From Sedimenticola sp. (GTDB taxonomy: Bacteria; Pseudomonadota; Gammaproteobacteria; Chromatiales; Chromatiaceae): a stretch of 16,272 bases of DNA. The stretch covers positions 1 to 16,272 of the forward strand of contig JALVUB010000291.1 in NCBI GenBank assembly GCA_027023915.1, given 5' to 3'. The translations under genes and the position numbers were made by a program. This document shows, piece after piece, positions 8,716-14,834 of the stretch (the first letter of the stretch is position 1; each line of letters opens with the position of its first letter). Below the pieces are notes generated by a model. That model was not told the origin of the DNA and searched no databases. It saw nothing but the letters and a program-made list of their open reading frames with translations.

Positions 8716-10581
8716 TCAGGCAGCGGCGCCAGGAGTATCTTTTTTGTACTCTGGCACCAGCCCTTCCAGCAACGCCCGCAAGCGCGCCTCGTCATGAGCG
8801 GCGCTGGCCCGCGCCATCTCTTCGAAACGCGCCTCCAAAATATTCCAGTCCACCTCGCGGTAACGCGCCAGCAGAATCTTCTCGTGGCTGGTGGCGGCAA
8901 GCGCCTCCTGCTCGTGAAAAAGCTCCTCGAACAACTTCTCGCCCGGACGCAAGCCTGTATAGACGATCTCGATATCTTTACCGGGCTCGCGACCGGCCAG
9001 GCGGATCATCTGCTCGGCGAGATAGCGGATTTTCACCGGCTCGCCCATGTCGAGGACGAAGATCTCGCCCCCCTTGCCCATCACCGCCGCCTGCATGATG
9101 AGCTGGCAGGCCTCGGGAATGGTCATGAAGTAGCGCTCGATCTCCGGGTGAGTGACGGTCACCGGCCCACCGCGCTCGATCTGCTGGCGGAACAGGGGCA
9201 CCACGCTACCCGCCGAGCCCAGCACGTTGCCGAAGCGGACAGTGATGAAACGGGTTCGCGAGCGGGCATCCAGGTTCTGGCAGAAAAGCTCGGCCACCCG
9301 CTTGGTGGTGCCCATGACGTTGGCCGGGTTCACCGCCTTGTCGGTGGAGATGAGCACGAACTCGGAGCAACCGTGGCGGTCCGCCGCCTCGGCCACGTTG
9401 CGCGTGCCCAGCACGTTGTTGGCCACCGCTTCGCGCACCTGGTGCTCCAGCATGGGCACGTGCTTGTAGGCGGCGGCGTGGAAGACCACCTCGGGGCGGT
9501 AGCGCCCGAACAGCGCCTCCACCGCGCCGGCATCGCGCACGTCGCAGAGATGGGCCCGCAGGGAAAGGTCGGGATGGTCGCGCCGCAGCTCCAGCTCTAT
9601 GGCATAAAGGTTGAACTCACCGTTCTCGGCCAGCACCAGCTCGGCCGGGCCCAGCCGGGCGAGCTGACGACACAGTTCCGAACCGATGGACCCTCCCGCG
9701 CCGGTCACCAGAACACGCCGCCCGTCTAGCCCCGCGTGTATGGCCGGCCAATCAAGAGAAACAGGCTCGCGCCCAAGCAGATCCTCTATGGAGAGCTCGC
9801 GCAGCTCGCTCACCCCCACCCGCCCGGACATCAGGTCCTCGATGCGGGGCAAGGTACGCACCGGAACCCCCACCTCCTCGGCCAGCTCCGCCAGCCGACG
9901 GATTTCCCTGGAAGTGGCGGAAGGAATGGCCAGAATCACCGCCTCAACCTGGTGACTTACCACCAATTGCGGAATCCGGTCACAACCGCCCAATACACGA
10001 ATGCCGTGGATCTCCCTGCCCCACTTTCTCTTTTCATCGTCCACGAAACCCACCGGCTGATAGGTGTGACGGTAGTCGCGCAAAAGATCCCGAACCAACA
10101 TCTCGCCAGCACGCCCCGCCCCGGCCACCAGCACCCGTTGGCCATCCAGCGGATAGAGCCGAAAATCCTTCAGCCAACGATAAAGAAAGCGTGGCCCGCT
10201 GAGCAGGCCAACCAGCAGCATGGCATAAAAAAGAGGCACCGAACGGGGAATGGCATGAAGGCGGGTCCAGAGAAAAAGCAGGATGAATGAAGACAGCACC
10301 CCCACCGCCACAGCCTTGAGAATGCGCACCAGGTCTGGCATGGAAGCAAACCGCCACAACCCCCGATAGAGGCCGAAATACCAGAAAGTCATCCCCTGGA
10401 CTGGAACAAGCACCCAAAGCGCCTGCCACATGGTGGCCAGAAACTCATCTGGAACAGTTCCCAAATTGAAACGCAACCAATAGCCCCCCAGCCAGGCGAC
10501 GGGAATCATCGCCAGGTCCACCAGCGCCACCACGAAAGCGCGCCTGGCCTTGTTCAGCAGGTTGGTCAGGTGGGATTTCAT
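8716..10581 (-). CDS. WbpM/PglF/CapD-family UDP-GlcNAc 4,6-dehydratase
   Basis: Membrane-anchored nucleotide-sugar dehydratase of 621 residues, full length for the long (WbpM-type) class. The N-terminus has four hydrophobic segments at about residues 14-38, 51-71, 86-107 and 114-131; a first Rossmann-like domain carries VLVAGAGRAGEM (150-161), and the catalytic extended-SDR domain carries VLVTGAGGSIGSEL (290-303), HAAAYKHVPMLE (368-379) and ISTDKAVNPANVMGTTK (411-427). The usual catalytic Tyr of YxxxK is Met423 with Lys427, the substitution known for this family. Expected reaction: UDP-GlcNAc to UDP-4-keto-6-deoxy-GlcNAc, the first step to QuiNAc, FucNAc or bacillosamine-type sugars. Last gene of the polysaccharide operon, 106 bp behind the WbpL-like gene and convergent with tsaD. 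The ATG at 10581 has no good Shine-Dalgarno, but it directly follows the stop of a tiny upstream frame. Confidence 0.93.
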   Translation of the reverse strand: MKSHLTNLLNKARRAFVVALVDLAMIPVAWLGGYWLRFNLGTVPDEFLATMWQALWVLVPVQGMTFWYFGLYRGLWRFASMPDLVRILKAVAVGVLSSFILLFLWTRLHAIPRSVPLFYAMLLVGLLSGPRFLYRWLKDFRLYPLDGQRVLVAGAGRAGEMLVRDLLRDYRHTYQPVGFVDDEKRKWGREIHGIRVLGGCDRIPQLVVSHQVEAVILAIPSATSREIRRLAELAEEVGVPVRTLPRIEDLMSGRVGVSELRELSIEDLLGREPVSLDWPAIHAGLDGRRVLVTGAGGSIGSELCRQLARLGPAELVLAENGEFNLYAIELELRRDHPDLSLRAHLCDVRDAGAVEALFGRYRPEVVFHAAAYKHVPMLEHQVREAVANNVLGTRNVAEAADRHGCSEFVLISTDKAVNPANVMGTTKRVAELFCQNLDARSRTRFITVRFGNVLGSAGSVVPLFRQQIERGGPVTVTHPEIERYFMTIPEACQLIMQAAVMGKGGEIFVLDMGEPVKIRYLAEQMIRLAGREPGKDIEIVYTGLRPGEKLFEELFHEQEALAATSHEKILLARYREVDWNILEARFEEMARASAAHDEARLRALLEGLVPEYKKDTPGAAA

Positions 10582-10608
10582 TCAGGTGAGGACCGCTTCA
10601 TTTTCCAT
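10582..10608 (-). CDS. Possible 8-codon leader peptide before the 4,6-dehydratase gene
   Basis: On the minus strand a GGAG three bases before an ATG opens the frame MENEAVLT, whose TGA directly abuts the dehydratase ATG (TGAATG). The dehydratase ATG itself lacks a good Shine-Dalgarno, so ribosomes finishing the short frame could restart there. It is short enough to arise by chance; the suggestion of coupling is inference. Confidence 0.35.
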   Translation of the reverse strand: MENEAVLT

Positions 10609-10623
10609 CGACTCCAGCAGCAG

Positions 10624-10654
10624 GATGGGCAAAGGCTGTCAAGCCGTGCCCATC
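10624..10654. repeat. Palindromic element (hairpin) upstream of the dehydratase gene
   Basis: GATGGGCA (10624-10631) is perfectly complemented by TGCCCATC (10647-10654), and inside it GGCT/AGCC form a second short stem. The sequence resembles the widespread dispersed palindromes of the GGTGGGCAAAGGC type in proteobacterial intergenic regions. It is directly followed by an imperfect related unit at about 10661-10692 (GGGCGTACTTCGCTTTACCC and flanks). Confidence 0.6.
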
Positions 10655-10687
10655 GCTCCACGGCGGGCGTACTTCGCTTTACCCACC

Positions 10688-11734
10688 CTACGGCACTCCC
10701 CCTCTCCCCCCGGGAGAGGGGCCGGGGGTGAAGGGATCAAAAGGCATCCGCCTCTCCACCCACAACATCAAAACTGCGTAGACCATACCCCAGACAAGCA
10801 ACAGCAGCCACTGTAAACTTACGGGTAACGTCACTCCCCACACCGCGCTCAATGCGCAGAGCAGCATCAGTCCATACTCCCACAACACCGTCTTGCGGTG
10901 CCCCCAGCCCGAGCGCGCCAGCCGCTGGTAGCAGTGGGTGCGGTGTGCCTGCCACACCCGCTCACCACGCAGCAGCCGCCGCAGCAGGGTGACGGTGGCA
11001 TCGACGATGAAGGGCGAAAAGGCGAGCAACCCCGACCAGAGGGAGAAATAACCAGAACGATCCGCCCATAGCATCAGCCCCGCCGCGAGAAAGCCGAGGG
11101 CGGCGCTGCCCACGTCACCCATGAAGAGCCGGGCCGGGGGAAAGTTGAACCAGAGAAAGCCCAGGTTCGCCGCCACCACCGAGACACAGAGCAGTGCGTA
11201 AGCACCGGCGCCCGCCATCCAGCCCATCATCCCCAGGGCGCCAAAGCCGATGACCGCCATGCCCCCGGCAAAGCCGTCCATGCCATCCATGAAGTTGTAG
11301 AGGTTGGTCATCCAGACCAGCGTCAGCCAGGCGAACGCCATCCCCAGTGCCACCGGCCAGGACCAGTGCATGCCCGGCAGCGGCATCTCCGCCGGCCAGA
11401 CCCCCAGGGCCACCGCCACCCACGCCAGTGCGCCCTGTACCAGGAAGCGCACCAGGGGCGACAGGTGGTACAGATCATCCAGGAAGGAGAAAGCCCCAAC
11501 GCCCAGCGCCAGCCACACCGTCCAGTGGAGCGGCGGCGGCAGTGATGGTAGCAGGACCAGCGCCACCACCACCCCGGCCAGGATGCCGATGCCGCCCCCC
11601 TTGGGCACCGGCGCCTCGTGCAGCGAGCGTTCGTTGGGCAGATCCATCAACCGCCCCCCGGCACGCACCAGCCGCCGGCAAACCAGCCACGAGAGCAGCG
11701 CCGCCAGCAAAGGAGCCATCCATGCCACCGCCAT
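10688..11734 (-). CDS. WbpL/WecA-family undecaprenyl-phosphate sugar-1-phosphate transferase
   Basis: Polytopic glycosyltransferase-4 family enzyme (MraY/WecA/WbpL) that moves a HexNAc-1-phosphate from a UDP-sugar to undecaprenyl phosphate and so starts the glycan; 348 residues. Signatures counted from the ATG at 11734: DLPNERSLHEAPVPKGGG (31-48), the Mg-site LDDLYHLSP (85-93), NLYNFMDGMDGFAGG (144-158), FMGDVGSAALGF (204-215) and the cytoplasmic HRTHCYQRLA (264-273); about ten hydrophobic segments lie between. The ATG is preferred over a GTG at 11749 because AAGGA (11742-11746) lies 7 bases before it, while the GTG has none. The C-terminal tail PFTPGPSPGGRGGVP-like (last ~14 residues) and the TAG stop are encoded by palindromic repeat sequence, so the original C-terminus was probably different. 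Active-site motifs are far from this tail and activity should remain. Confidence 0.92.
   Translation of the reverse strand: MAVAWMAPLLAALLSWLVCRRLVRAGGRLMDLPNERSLHEAPVPKGGGIGILAGVVVALVLLPSLPPPLHWTVWLALGVGAFSFLDDLYHLSPLVRFLVQGALAWVAVALGVWPAEMPLPGMHWSWPVALGMAFAWLTLVWMTNLYNFMDGMDGFAGGMAVIGFGALGMMGWMAGAGAYALLCVSVVAANLGFLWFNFPPARLFMGDVGSAALGFLAAGLMLWADRSGYFSLWSGLLAFSPFIVDATVTLLRRLLRGERVWQAHRTHCYQRLARSGWGHRKTVLWEYGLMLLCALSAVWGVTLPVSLQWLLLLVWGMVYAVLMLWVERRMPFDPFTPGPSPGGRGGVP
10699..10721. repeat. CCCCTCTCCC palindrome inside the 3' end of the WbpL-like gene
   Basis: CCCCTCTCCC (10699-10708) and GGGAGAGGGG (10712-10721) are perfect inverted arms around CCC, followed by GCCGGGGGTGAAGGG. This is the well-known dispersed repeat that translates as SPGGRG-like tails. 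It provides codons for the last residues of the WbpL-like protein. Confidence 0.7.
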
Positions 11735-11741
11735 CGACAAA

Positions 11742-11746
11742 TCCTT
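11742..11746 (-). promoter_or_regulatory. Ribosome binding site that sets the WbpL-like start
   Basis: AAGGA on the minus strand, seven bases before the ATG at 11734. It overlaps the stop codon of the toxin remnant (TGA at 11748-11746), so translation of the remnant frame would end right on this site. Confidence 0.6.
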
Positions 11747-11847
11747 CACCTGCAGCGCGGGACGCCATAGGCGTCAAAGGCCGAATCCGCCGAAACCAGC
11801 AGCAACCCCCCACCAGGAGCGCGGGCATGCACGAGCAACGAATTCAC
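11746..11847 (-). pseudogene. Remnant of a VapC-type PIN-domain toxin (C-terminal end only)
   Basis: Directly behind the antitoxin stop a short frame reads VNSLLVHARAPGGG then LLLVSADSAFDAYGVPRCR and a TGA. This matches the typical C-terminal end of PIN/VapC toxins partnered with Phd-type antitoxins (the pattern RLLVAQARAEGL, LVSAD.AFDAYGV), including the SAD aspartate region. The N-terminal ~100 residues with the catalytic acidic residues (LLDTHALLW motif) are absent, so no active toxin can be made. The GTG that opens the frame overlaps the antitoxin TGA (GTGA), the usual antitoxin-toxin junction form, but here it results from an internal deletion. Similarity is by eye only; chance resemblance cannot be excluded. 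Confidence 0.6.
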
Positions 11848-12068
11848 TGGTACTCCTTGAAATCCTCCACGGACGCATCGAAATCATCTGCCATTTCGAG
11901 CAACTGCCCCTTTCCAGAACCGGGCTTGCGCCGGGACTCTCCCTGCCACACGGCAACGAGCTTGACCAAAGGCTTGTCGCCACGGGTAATGATCACCTCT
12001 TCCCCAATGAGAGCTTTCTCGATGATCTTCGAAAGGCGGGCCTTTGCCTCGCCAATAGTGAATTTCAT
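11844..12068 (-). CDS. Phd/YefM-type antitoxin, apparently orphan
   Basis: A 74-residue protein beginning MKFTIGEAKARLSKIIEKAL, followed by GEEVIITRGDKPLVKLVAV: the N-terminal DNA-binding/dimer fold of the Phd/YefM (prevent-host-death) family. The acidic C-terminal tail (MADDFDASVEDFKEYQ) corresponds to the toxin-neutralising segment used against PIN toxins. Its expected partner vapC is reduced to a C-terminal remnant downstream. It could still act as a DNA-binding autorepressor or neutralise other toxins in the cell; this is inference. The start ATG has a weak GGAA upstream. It lies 72 bp behind the DUF2283 gene, with an inverted repeat in the gap. Confidence 0.85.
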   Translation of the reverse strand: MKFTIGEAKARLSKIIEKALIGEEVIITRGDKPLVKLVAVWQGESRRKPGSGKGQLLEMADDFDASVEDFKEYQ

Positions 12069-12087
12069 TGTTCCAGTTCATGGCCAT

Positions 12088-12113
12088 GCAAGTTGGTCGC
12101 GGGTTCAACTTGC
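12088..12113. promoter_or_regulatory. Inverted repeat before the antitoxin gene, possible operator
   Basis: GCAAGTT (12088-12094) and AACTTGC (12107-12113) are perfect 7-bp arms with 12 bases between, 20 bases upstream of the antitoxin ATG. Phd-type antitoxins usually bind palindromes in this position to repress themselves, so an operator is plausible; a simple RNA hairpin is the alternative. The -10/-35 pattern nearby is weak. Confidence 0.4.
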
Positions 12114-12140
12114 AAGTGCAACCGGCGGGTCGATTCCAAA

Positions 12141-12338
12141 TCAGGCCGCAACCTCAAACCGCATGCTGCGCGCTTCCTCCACGCGCCTGGACGCATCCAG
12201 TATCTCAATGCTTACGATGTTTCCATCAGCGTCGTAGTCGAGAATGATGCCCGGCTTGTCTTCGTTGCTTTCAGCAACCGGCCCGGCCCTGAGCTCCAGA
12301 ACAAGCGTATCCGTCTTCACGTCATAAACTGCTTTCAT
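12141..12338 (-). CDS. DUF2283 family protein
   Basis: A 65-residue protein with the DUF2283 pattern: MKAVYDVKTDTLVLEL, then AES, PGIILDYDADGNIVSIEILDAS. The family consists of small proteins that are often encoded beside DUF4258 genes and are suspected antitoxins; no biochemical role is established to my knowledge. Its ATG overlaps the TGA of the DUF4258 gene (ATGA), and a perfect AGGAGG (12344-12349) lies 5 bases upstream, so coupled translation with an ample antitoxin-like yield is plausible. No signal peptide or membrane segment. Confidence 0.88.
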   Translation of the reverse strand: MKAVYDVKTDTLVLELRAGPVAESNEDKPGIILDYDADGNIVSIEILDASRRVEEARSMRFEVAA

Positions 12339-12589
12339 GATGTCCTCCTGTACTTGTCAACCTTGCTCGTTCGATAAGCCGTGACGACCTCTGGTGGATC
12401 ACGGTCCACATCCACAAACACTCGCAGCAGATGGTTTCCGCTCATGCCCTGCACTACAACCCTTCCCTCGCGAACGGACAGCACTTCCTCCGGGCTTTTC
12501 AACAAGTGCCGCAATTCCTGCTCGGAAATTTGCCGCCGATCCATCTGAAGTCGCGCATGCCCGGTAATGATGCTATGACTTAAGTCCAT
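12335..12589 (-). CDS. DUF4258 family protein (possible toxin partner)
   Basis: An 84-residue protein, MDLSHSIITGHARLQMDRRQ onward. The HARxxMxxRxIS start, then HLLKSPEEVLSVREGR, LLRVFVDVDRDPPEVVTAYRT and the SKVDKYRR end follow the DUF4258 pattern, a small fold compared with RelE/BrnT-like proteins. In DUF4258-DUF2283 pairs it is the presumed toxin; that is family-level conjecture. The ATG at 12589 is chosen because AAGG lies 6 bases upstream and the family N-terminus fits; the frame is open much further upstream, but that part is antisense-free shadow of the reductase gene in another frame. It starts 40 bp behind the reductase stop and is probably co-transcribed with the polysaccharide operon. 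Base composition here is visibly less GC-rich than in the flanking enzymes. Confidence 0.85.
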   Translation of the reverse strand: MDLSHSIITGHARLQMDRRQISEQELRHLLKSPEEVLSVREGRVVVQGMSGNHLLRVFVDVDRDPPEVVTAYRTSKVDKYRRTS

Positions 12590-12629
12590 TGTACGCCTTC
12601 TCCAGTCGCATGCCGTCCTGGGCCCTCCC

Positions 12630-13625
12630 TCACCTCCAATCAACCGGTTCCCGCCACGCCGCCACCATCTCCGGCAGGCCCGACAGCAGATCGTGCGCCG
12701 GCCGCCAGTCCAGCTCCTCCATCGCCCGCCGGCCACTGTAGCAGGCCGAGTCGAGCAGGCGCGAGACCATGGCCGAGTCCACCGGCAGCGGCCTGCGCAG
12801 CACGCCTTCCGCCAGGTCACCCAGCCGGCCGCCCAGGCGCAGCAGGCCGGCGTGCAACCGCCAGCGCGGCAAGCTGCGCCCCAGGGCTCTGAGCAGGCCC
12901 TCGTACAACGCCCGGGTGGAGACCGGGTGGTCATCGGCCGCGATGTAGATCCGCCCCGAGGCCCGCTCGTCCCATGCGGCCTTCATCGCCAGATCGCACA
13001 GATCCTCCACGTGCACCATGGAACGCCGGTTGTTGGTGTCCGGCAGCGGCGGGCACCAACCCGACGCCACCAGCCGCATGATCTTCAGCAGGTTGCCCTT
13101 CACCCCCGGTCCATAGACCAGGGTGGGCCGGATCACCACTGCGTGCATGCCCGCCTTGTCGGCAGCCTCCAGCACCAACTCCTCCGCCTCGCGCTTGGAG
13201 CGGCCATAGGCGTCCTCCGGCCAGGCCGACCAACCCTCGTCCACGCACTCCTCCGGCGGCGGATCGGCCATCGCCTTCACCGAGCTGAAAAAGACGAAGC
13301 GCCGCACCCCCGCTTCCACCGCCGCTTCCAGCAGCATGCGGGTGCCGTCCAGGTTCACCTGCCGATACAACTCCTCCGGCGCGCCGCGGCTGTGAGCCAC
13401 GCCGGCCAAGTGGAACACCGTGTCCACCGCGGAGAGCGCGGCAGCCGGCACCGGATCGGTCCCGAGCCGGCACTGTGCCACCTCGTCCCAGGGGCCGTCC
13501 AGCTCCCGCCTCAGCAGCGCGCGCACGCGGTGGTCCGCCGCGCCCAGCCGGCGGCAGAGCGCCTGGCCGATGAAGCCCGAGGCGCCGGTAACCAGGACGA
13601 CGGCTGGACGCTCATTCGGGGTCAT
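12630..13625 (-). CDS. WbpV-like NAD-dependent epimerase/reductase (extended SDR)
   Basis: A 331-residue extended short-chain dehydrogenase. NAD-binding GASGFIG at residues 14-20, HLAGVAHS near 72-79, active-site SS at 114-115 (FFSSVKAM) and catalytic Y140xxxK144 (AYGRSKREAEE), then the sugar-binding half with RPTLVYGPGVKGN and NRRSMVHVEDL. By neighbourhood with WbpL- and WbpM-like genes it probably reduces or epimerises UDP-4-keto-6-deoxy-GlcNAc to UDP-QuiNAc or UDP-FucNAc, as shown for the WbpV/WbpK and WreQ types; the stereochemistry cannot be read from the sequence. UDP-glucose 4-epimerase activity is the alternative. The ATG is one base behind the GT4 stop (TGAGATG), so the two are tightly coupled. 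Confidence 0.88.
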   Translation of the reverse strand: MTPNERPAVVLVTGASGFIGQALCRRLGAADHRVRALLRRELDGPWDEVAQCRLGTDPVPAAALSAVDTVFHLAGVAHSRGAPEELYRQVNLDGTRMLLEAAVEAGVRRFVFFSSVKAMADPPPEECVDEGWSAWPEDAYGRSKREAEELVLEAADKAGMHAVVIRPTLVYGPGVKGNLLKIMRLVASGWCPPLPDTNNRRSMVHVEDLCDLAMKAAWDERASGRIYIAADDHPVSTRALYEGLLRALGRSLPRWRLHAGLLRLGGRLGDLAEGVLRRPLPVDSAMVSRLLDSACYSGRRAMEELDWRPAHDLLSGLPEMVAAWREPVDWR

Positions 13626-13626
13626 C

Positions 13627-14754
13627 TCAAGCAGGGCTCTCCGCCAACAGCTCCCGGTAGATGGCCAGCGTCTCCTCGTTCACCCGCTGCTGGCCGAACA
13701 GCCGCTCGGCCCGCGCCCGGCCGGCCTCTCCCAAGCGGCGGCGCCGCGCCGGATCTTCCAGCAGGGTGCGGATGGCGTCGGCCAGGGCAGCCGCGTCCCG
13801 GGAGGGAACCAGCAGGCCATTTTCGTCGTGCGCCACCACCTCACGGCAGCCGGGCACGTCGCAGGTCACTATCGCCCGGCCGCAGGCCGCTGCCTCGATG
13901 AGTACCTTGGGCAGCCCCTCGCGGTAGGAAGGGAGGCAGACCAGGTGCGCCTGGGCCAGTACGGTGGCCATCTCCTTCCGGTGGCCCCACCACTCGATGA
14001 CGCCCTCCTCCTGCCACTGGTCGAGGTCCGCCCGTGGAACAGCAGCAGGGTTGGCAGGATCGGGCGCACCCACCAGCACGAAGCGGGCCTGCACGCCGTC
14101 TGCCCGCAACCGGCGGGCCGCCTCCACGAACTCGCCCACCCCCTTGTCCCACAACAGGCGCGACGGCAACATCACCACCGGCGTACCCGACGGCTCCGGC
14201 CAGGGTTGGAATTTTTCCAGGTCCACGCCGGCGCCCCGGATCAACCGCAGCTCTTCGGCAGGAACGCCAAGGTCTTCTTGCAACAAGCGCGCATCGTCTG
14301 GGTTCTGCACGATCACCCGGCTGCCGCGCAGCGCCTGCCCGAGCAGCCTCCGCACCACCGGTGCCAGCATGCCGCCGCGCTTCTCCCCCGTGAACAGGAA
14401 CCCCATGCCCGCCACCGCCGAAACCCGGCGCCTCACCCCCGCCAGCCGCGCAGCGAGGTTGCCAAGCAGCACCGGCTTGAGCGCCACCAGGTGCACCAGG
14501 TCCGGCCGCTCACGGCGCAGCAACCGTGCCAGCCGGATGACCGAGATCGCCTCATTAAAGGGATTCATGCCGCGCCGGTCGATCTCCAGGGGCAGGAAAC
14601 GGATGCCGGCGGCCTCGATCCGCTCCCGGTCCTCCCCGGGGCGGGTGGCCACAGCCACCTCGAAACCGGCCTCCCGTGCCGCCACGGCCAGGGGGAGGCG
14701 GTGAGAAACGAAATACCAGTCTTCCGTGACCACGAACAGGAGGCGAGGACGCAT
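13627..14754 (-). CDS. GT4-family glycosyltransferase (WbpU-like)
   Basis: A 375-residue GT-B fold retaining glycosyltransferase, probably cytoplasmic or peripheral at the inner membrane, adding the second or a later sugar of the lipid-linked repeat unit. The N-terminal acceptor half starts RPRLLFVVTEDWYFVSHRLP, typical of O-antigen GT4 enzymes; the C-terminal donor half shows PSRLLWDKGVGEFVEAA (K204 contacts the donor phosphate) and the EX7E motif as E279 to E287 in YREGLPKVLIEAA, then TCDVPGCREVV. Donor and acceptor sugars cannot be told. The ATG has a weak Shine-Dalgarno. The 80-bp gap to the asparagine synthase-like gene upstream is filled by an inverted pair of palindromic repeats. Confidence 0.9.
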   Translation of the reverse strand: MRPRLLFVVTEDWYFVSHRLPLAVAAREAGFEVAVATRPGEDRERIEAAGIRFLPLEIDRRGMNPFNEAISVIRLARLLRRERPDLVHLVALKPVLLGNLAARLAGVRRRVSAVAGMGFLFTGEKRGGMLAPVVRRLLGQALRGSRVIVQNPDDARLLQEDLGVPAEELRLIRGAGVDLEKFQPWPEPSGTPVVMLPSRLLWDKGVGEFVEAARRLRADGVQARFVLVGAPDPANPAAVPRADLDQWQEEGVIEWWGHRKEMATVLAQAHLVCLPSYREGLPKVLIEAAACGRAIVTCDVPGCREVVAHDENGLLVPSRDAAALADAIRTLLEDPARRRRLGEAGRARAERLFGQQRVNEETLAIYRELLAESPA

Positions 14755-14768
14755 CGAGTCACCCGGCC

Positions 14769-14828
14769 TGTCGGGCTGAAGCCCGACCTACGCACGGGCT
14801 CCTTTGTAGGTTGGGCTTCAGCCCGACA
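14769..14828. repeat. Inverted pair of dispersed palindromic repeats
   Basis: Two near-identical 24-bp units in opposite orientation, 14769-14792 (TGTCGGGCTGAAGCCCGACC, then TACG) and 14805-14828 (TGTAGGTTGGGCTTCAGCCC, then GACA), 12 bases apart. They match at 22 of 24 positions, and each is itself palindromic (CGGGCTGAAGCCCG). This TGTAGG-TCGGGCTTCAGCCCGACA element is a common REP-like repeat of proteobacterial genomes. In the mRNA it can form one long hairpin between the asparagine synthase-like and GT4 genes. Confidence 0.8.
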
Positions 14829-14834
14829 AGAACA

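Noticed and set aside
10637..10642. Perfect TTGACA on the minus strand upstream of the dehydratase gene as a -35 element.
   Set aside because: No -10-like hexamer at 15-19 bases, and the hexamer is part of the loop and inner arm of a repeat hairpin.
11475..11828. 117-codon minus-strand frame overlapping the WbpL-like gene.
   Set aside because: Out-of-frame shadow of the WbpL-like gene, without family similarity.
12590..12629. Twelve-codon frame MRLEKAYNGLKS overlapping the DUF4258 start.
   Set aside because: Too short, with no ribosome binding site of note; probably chance.
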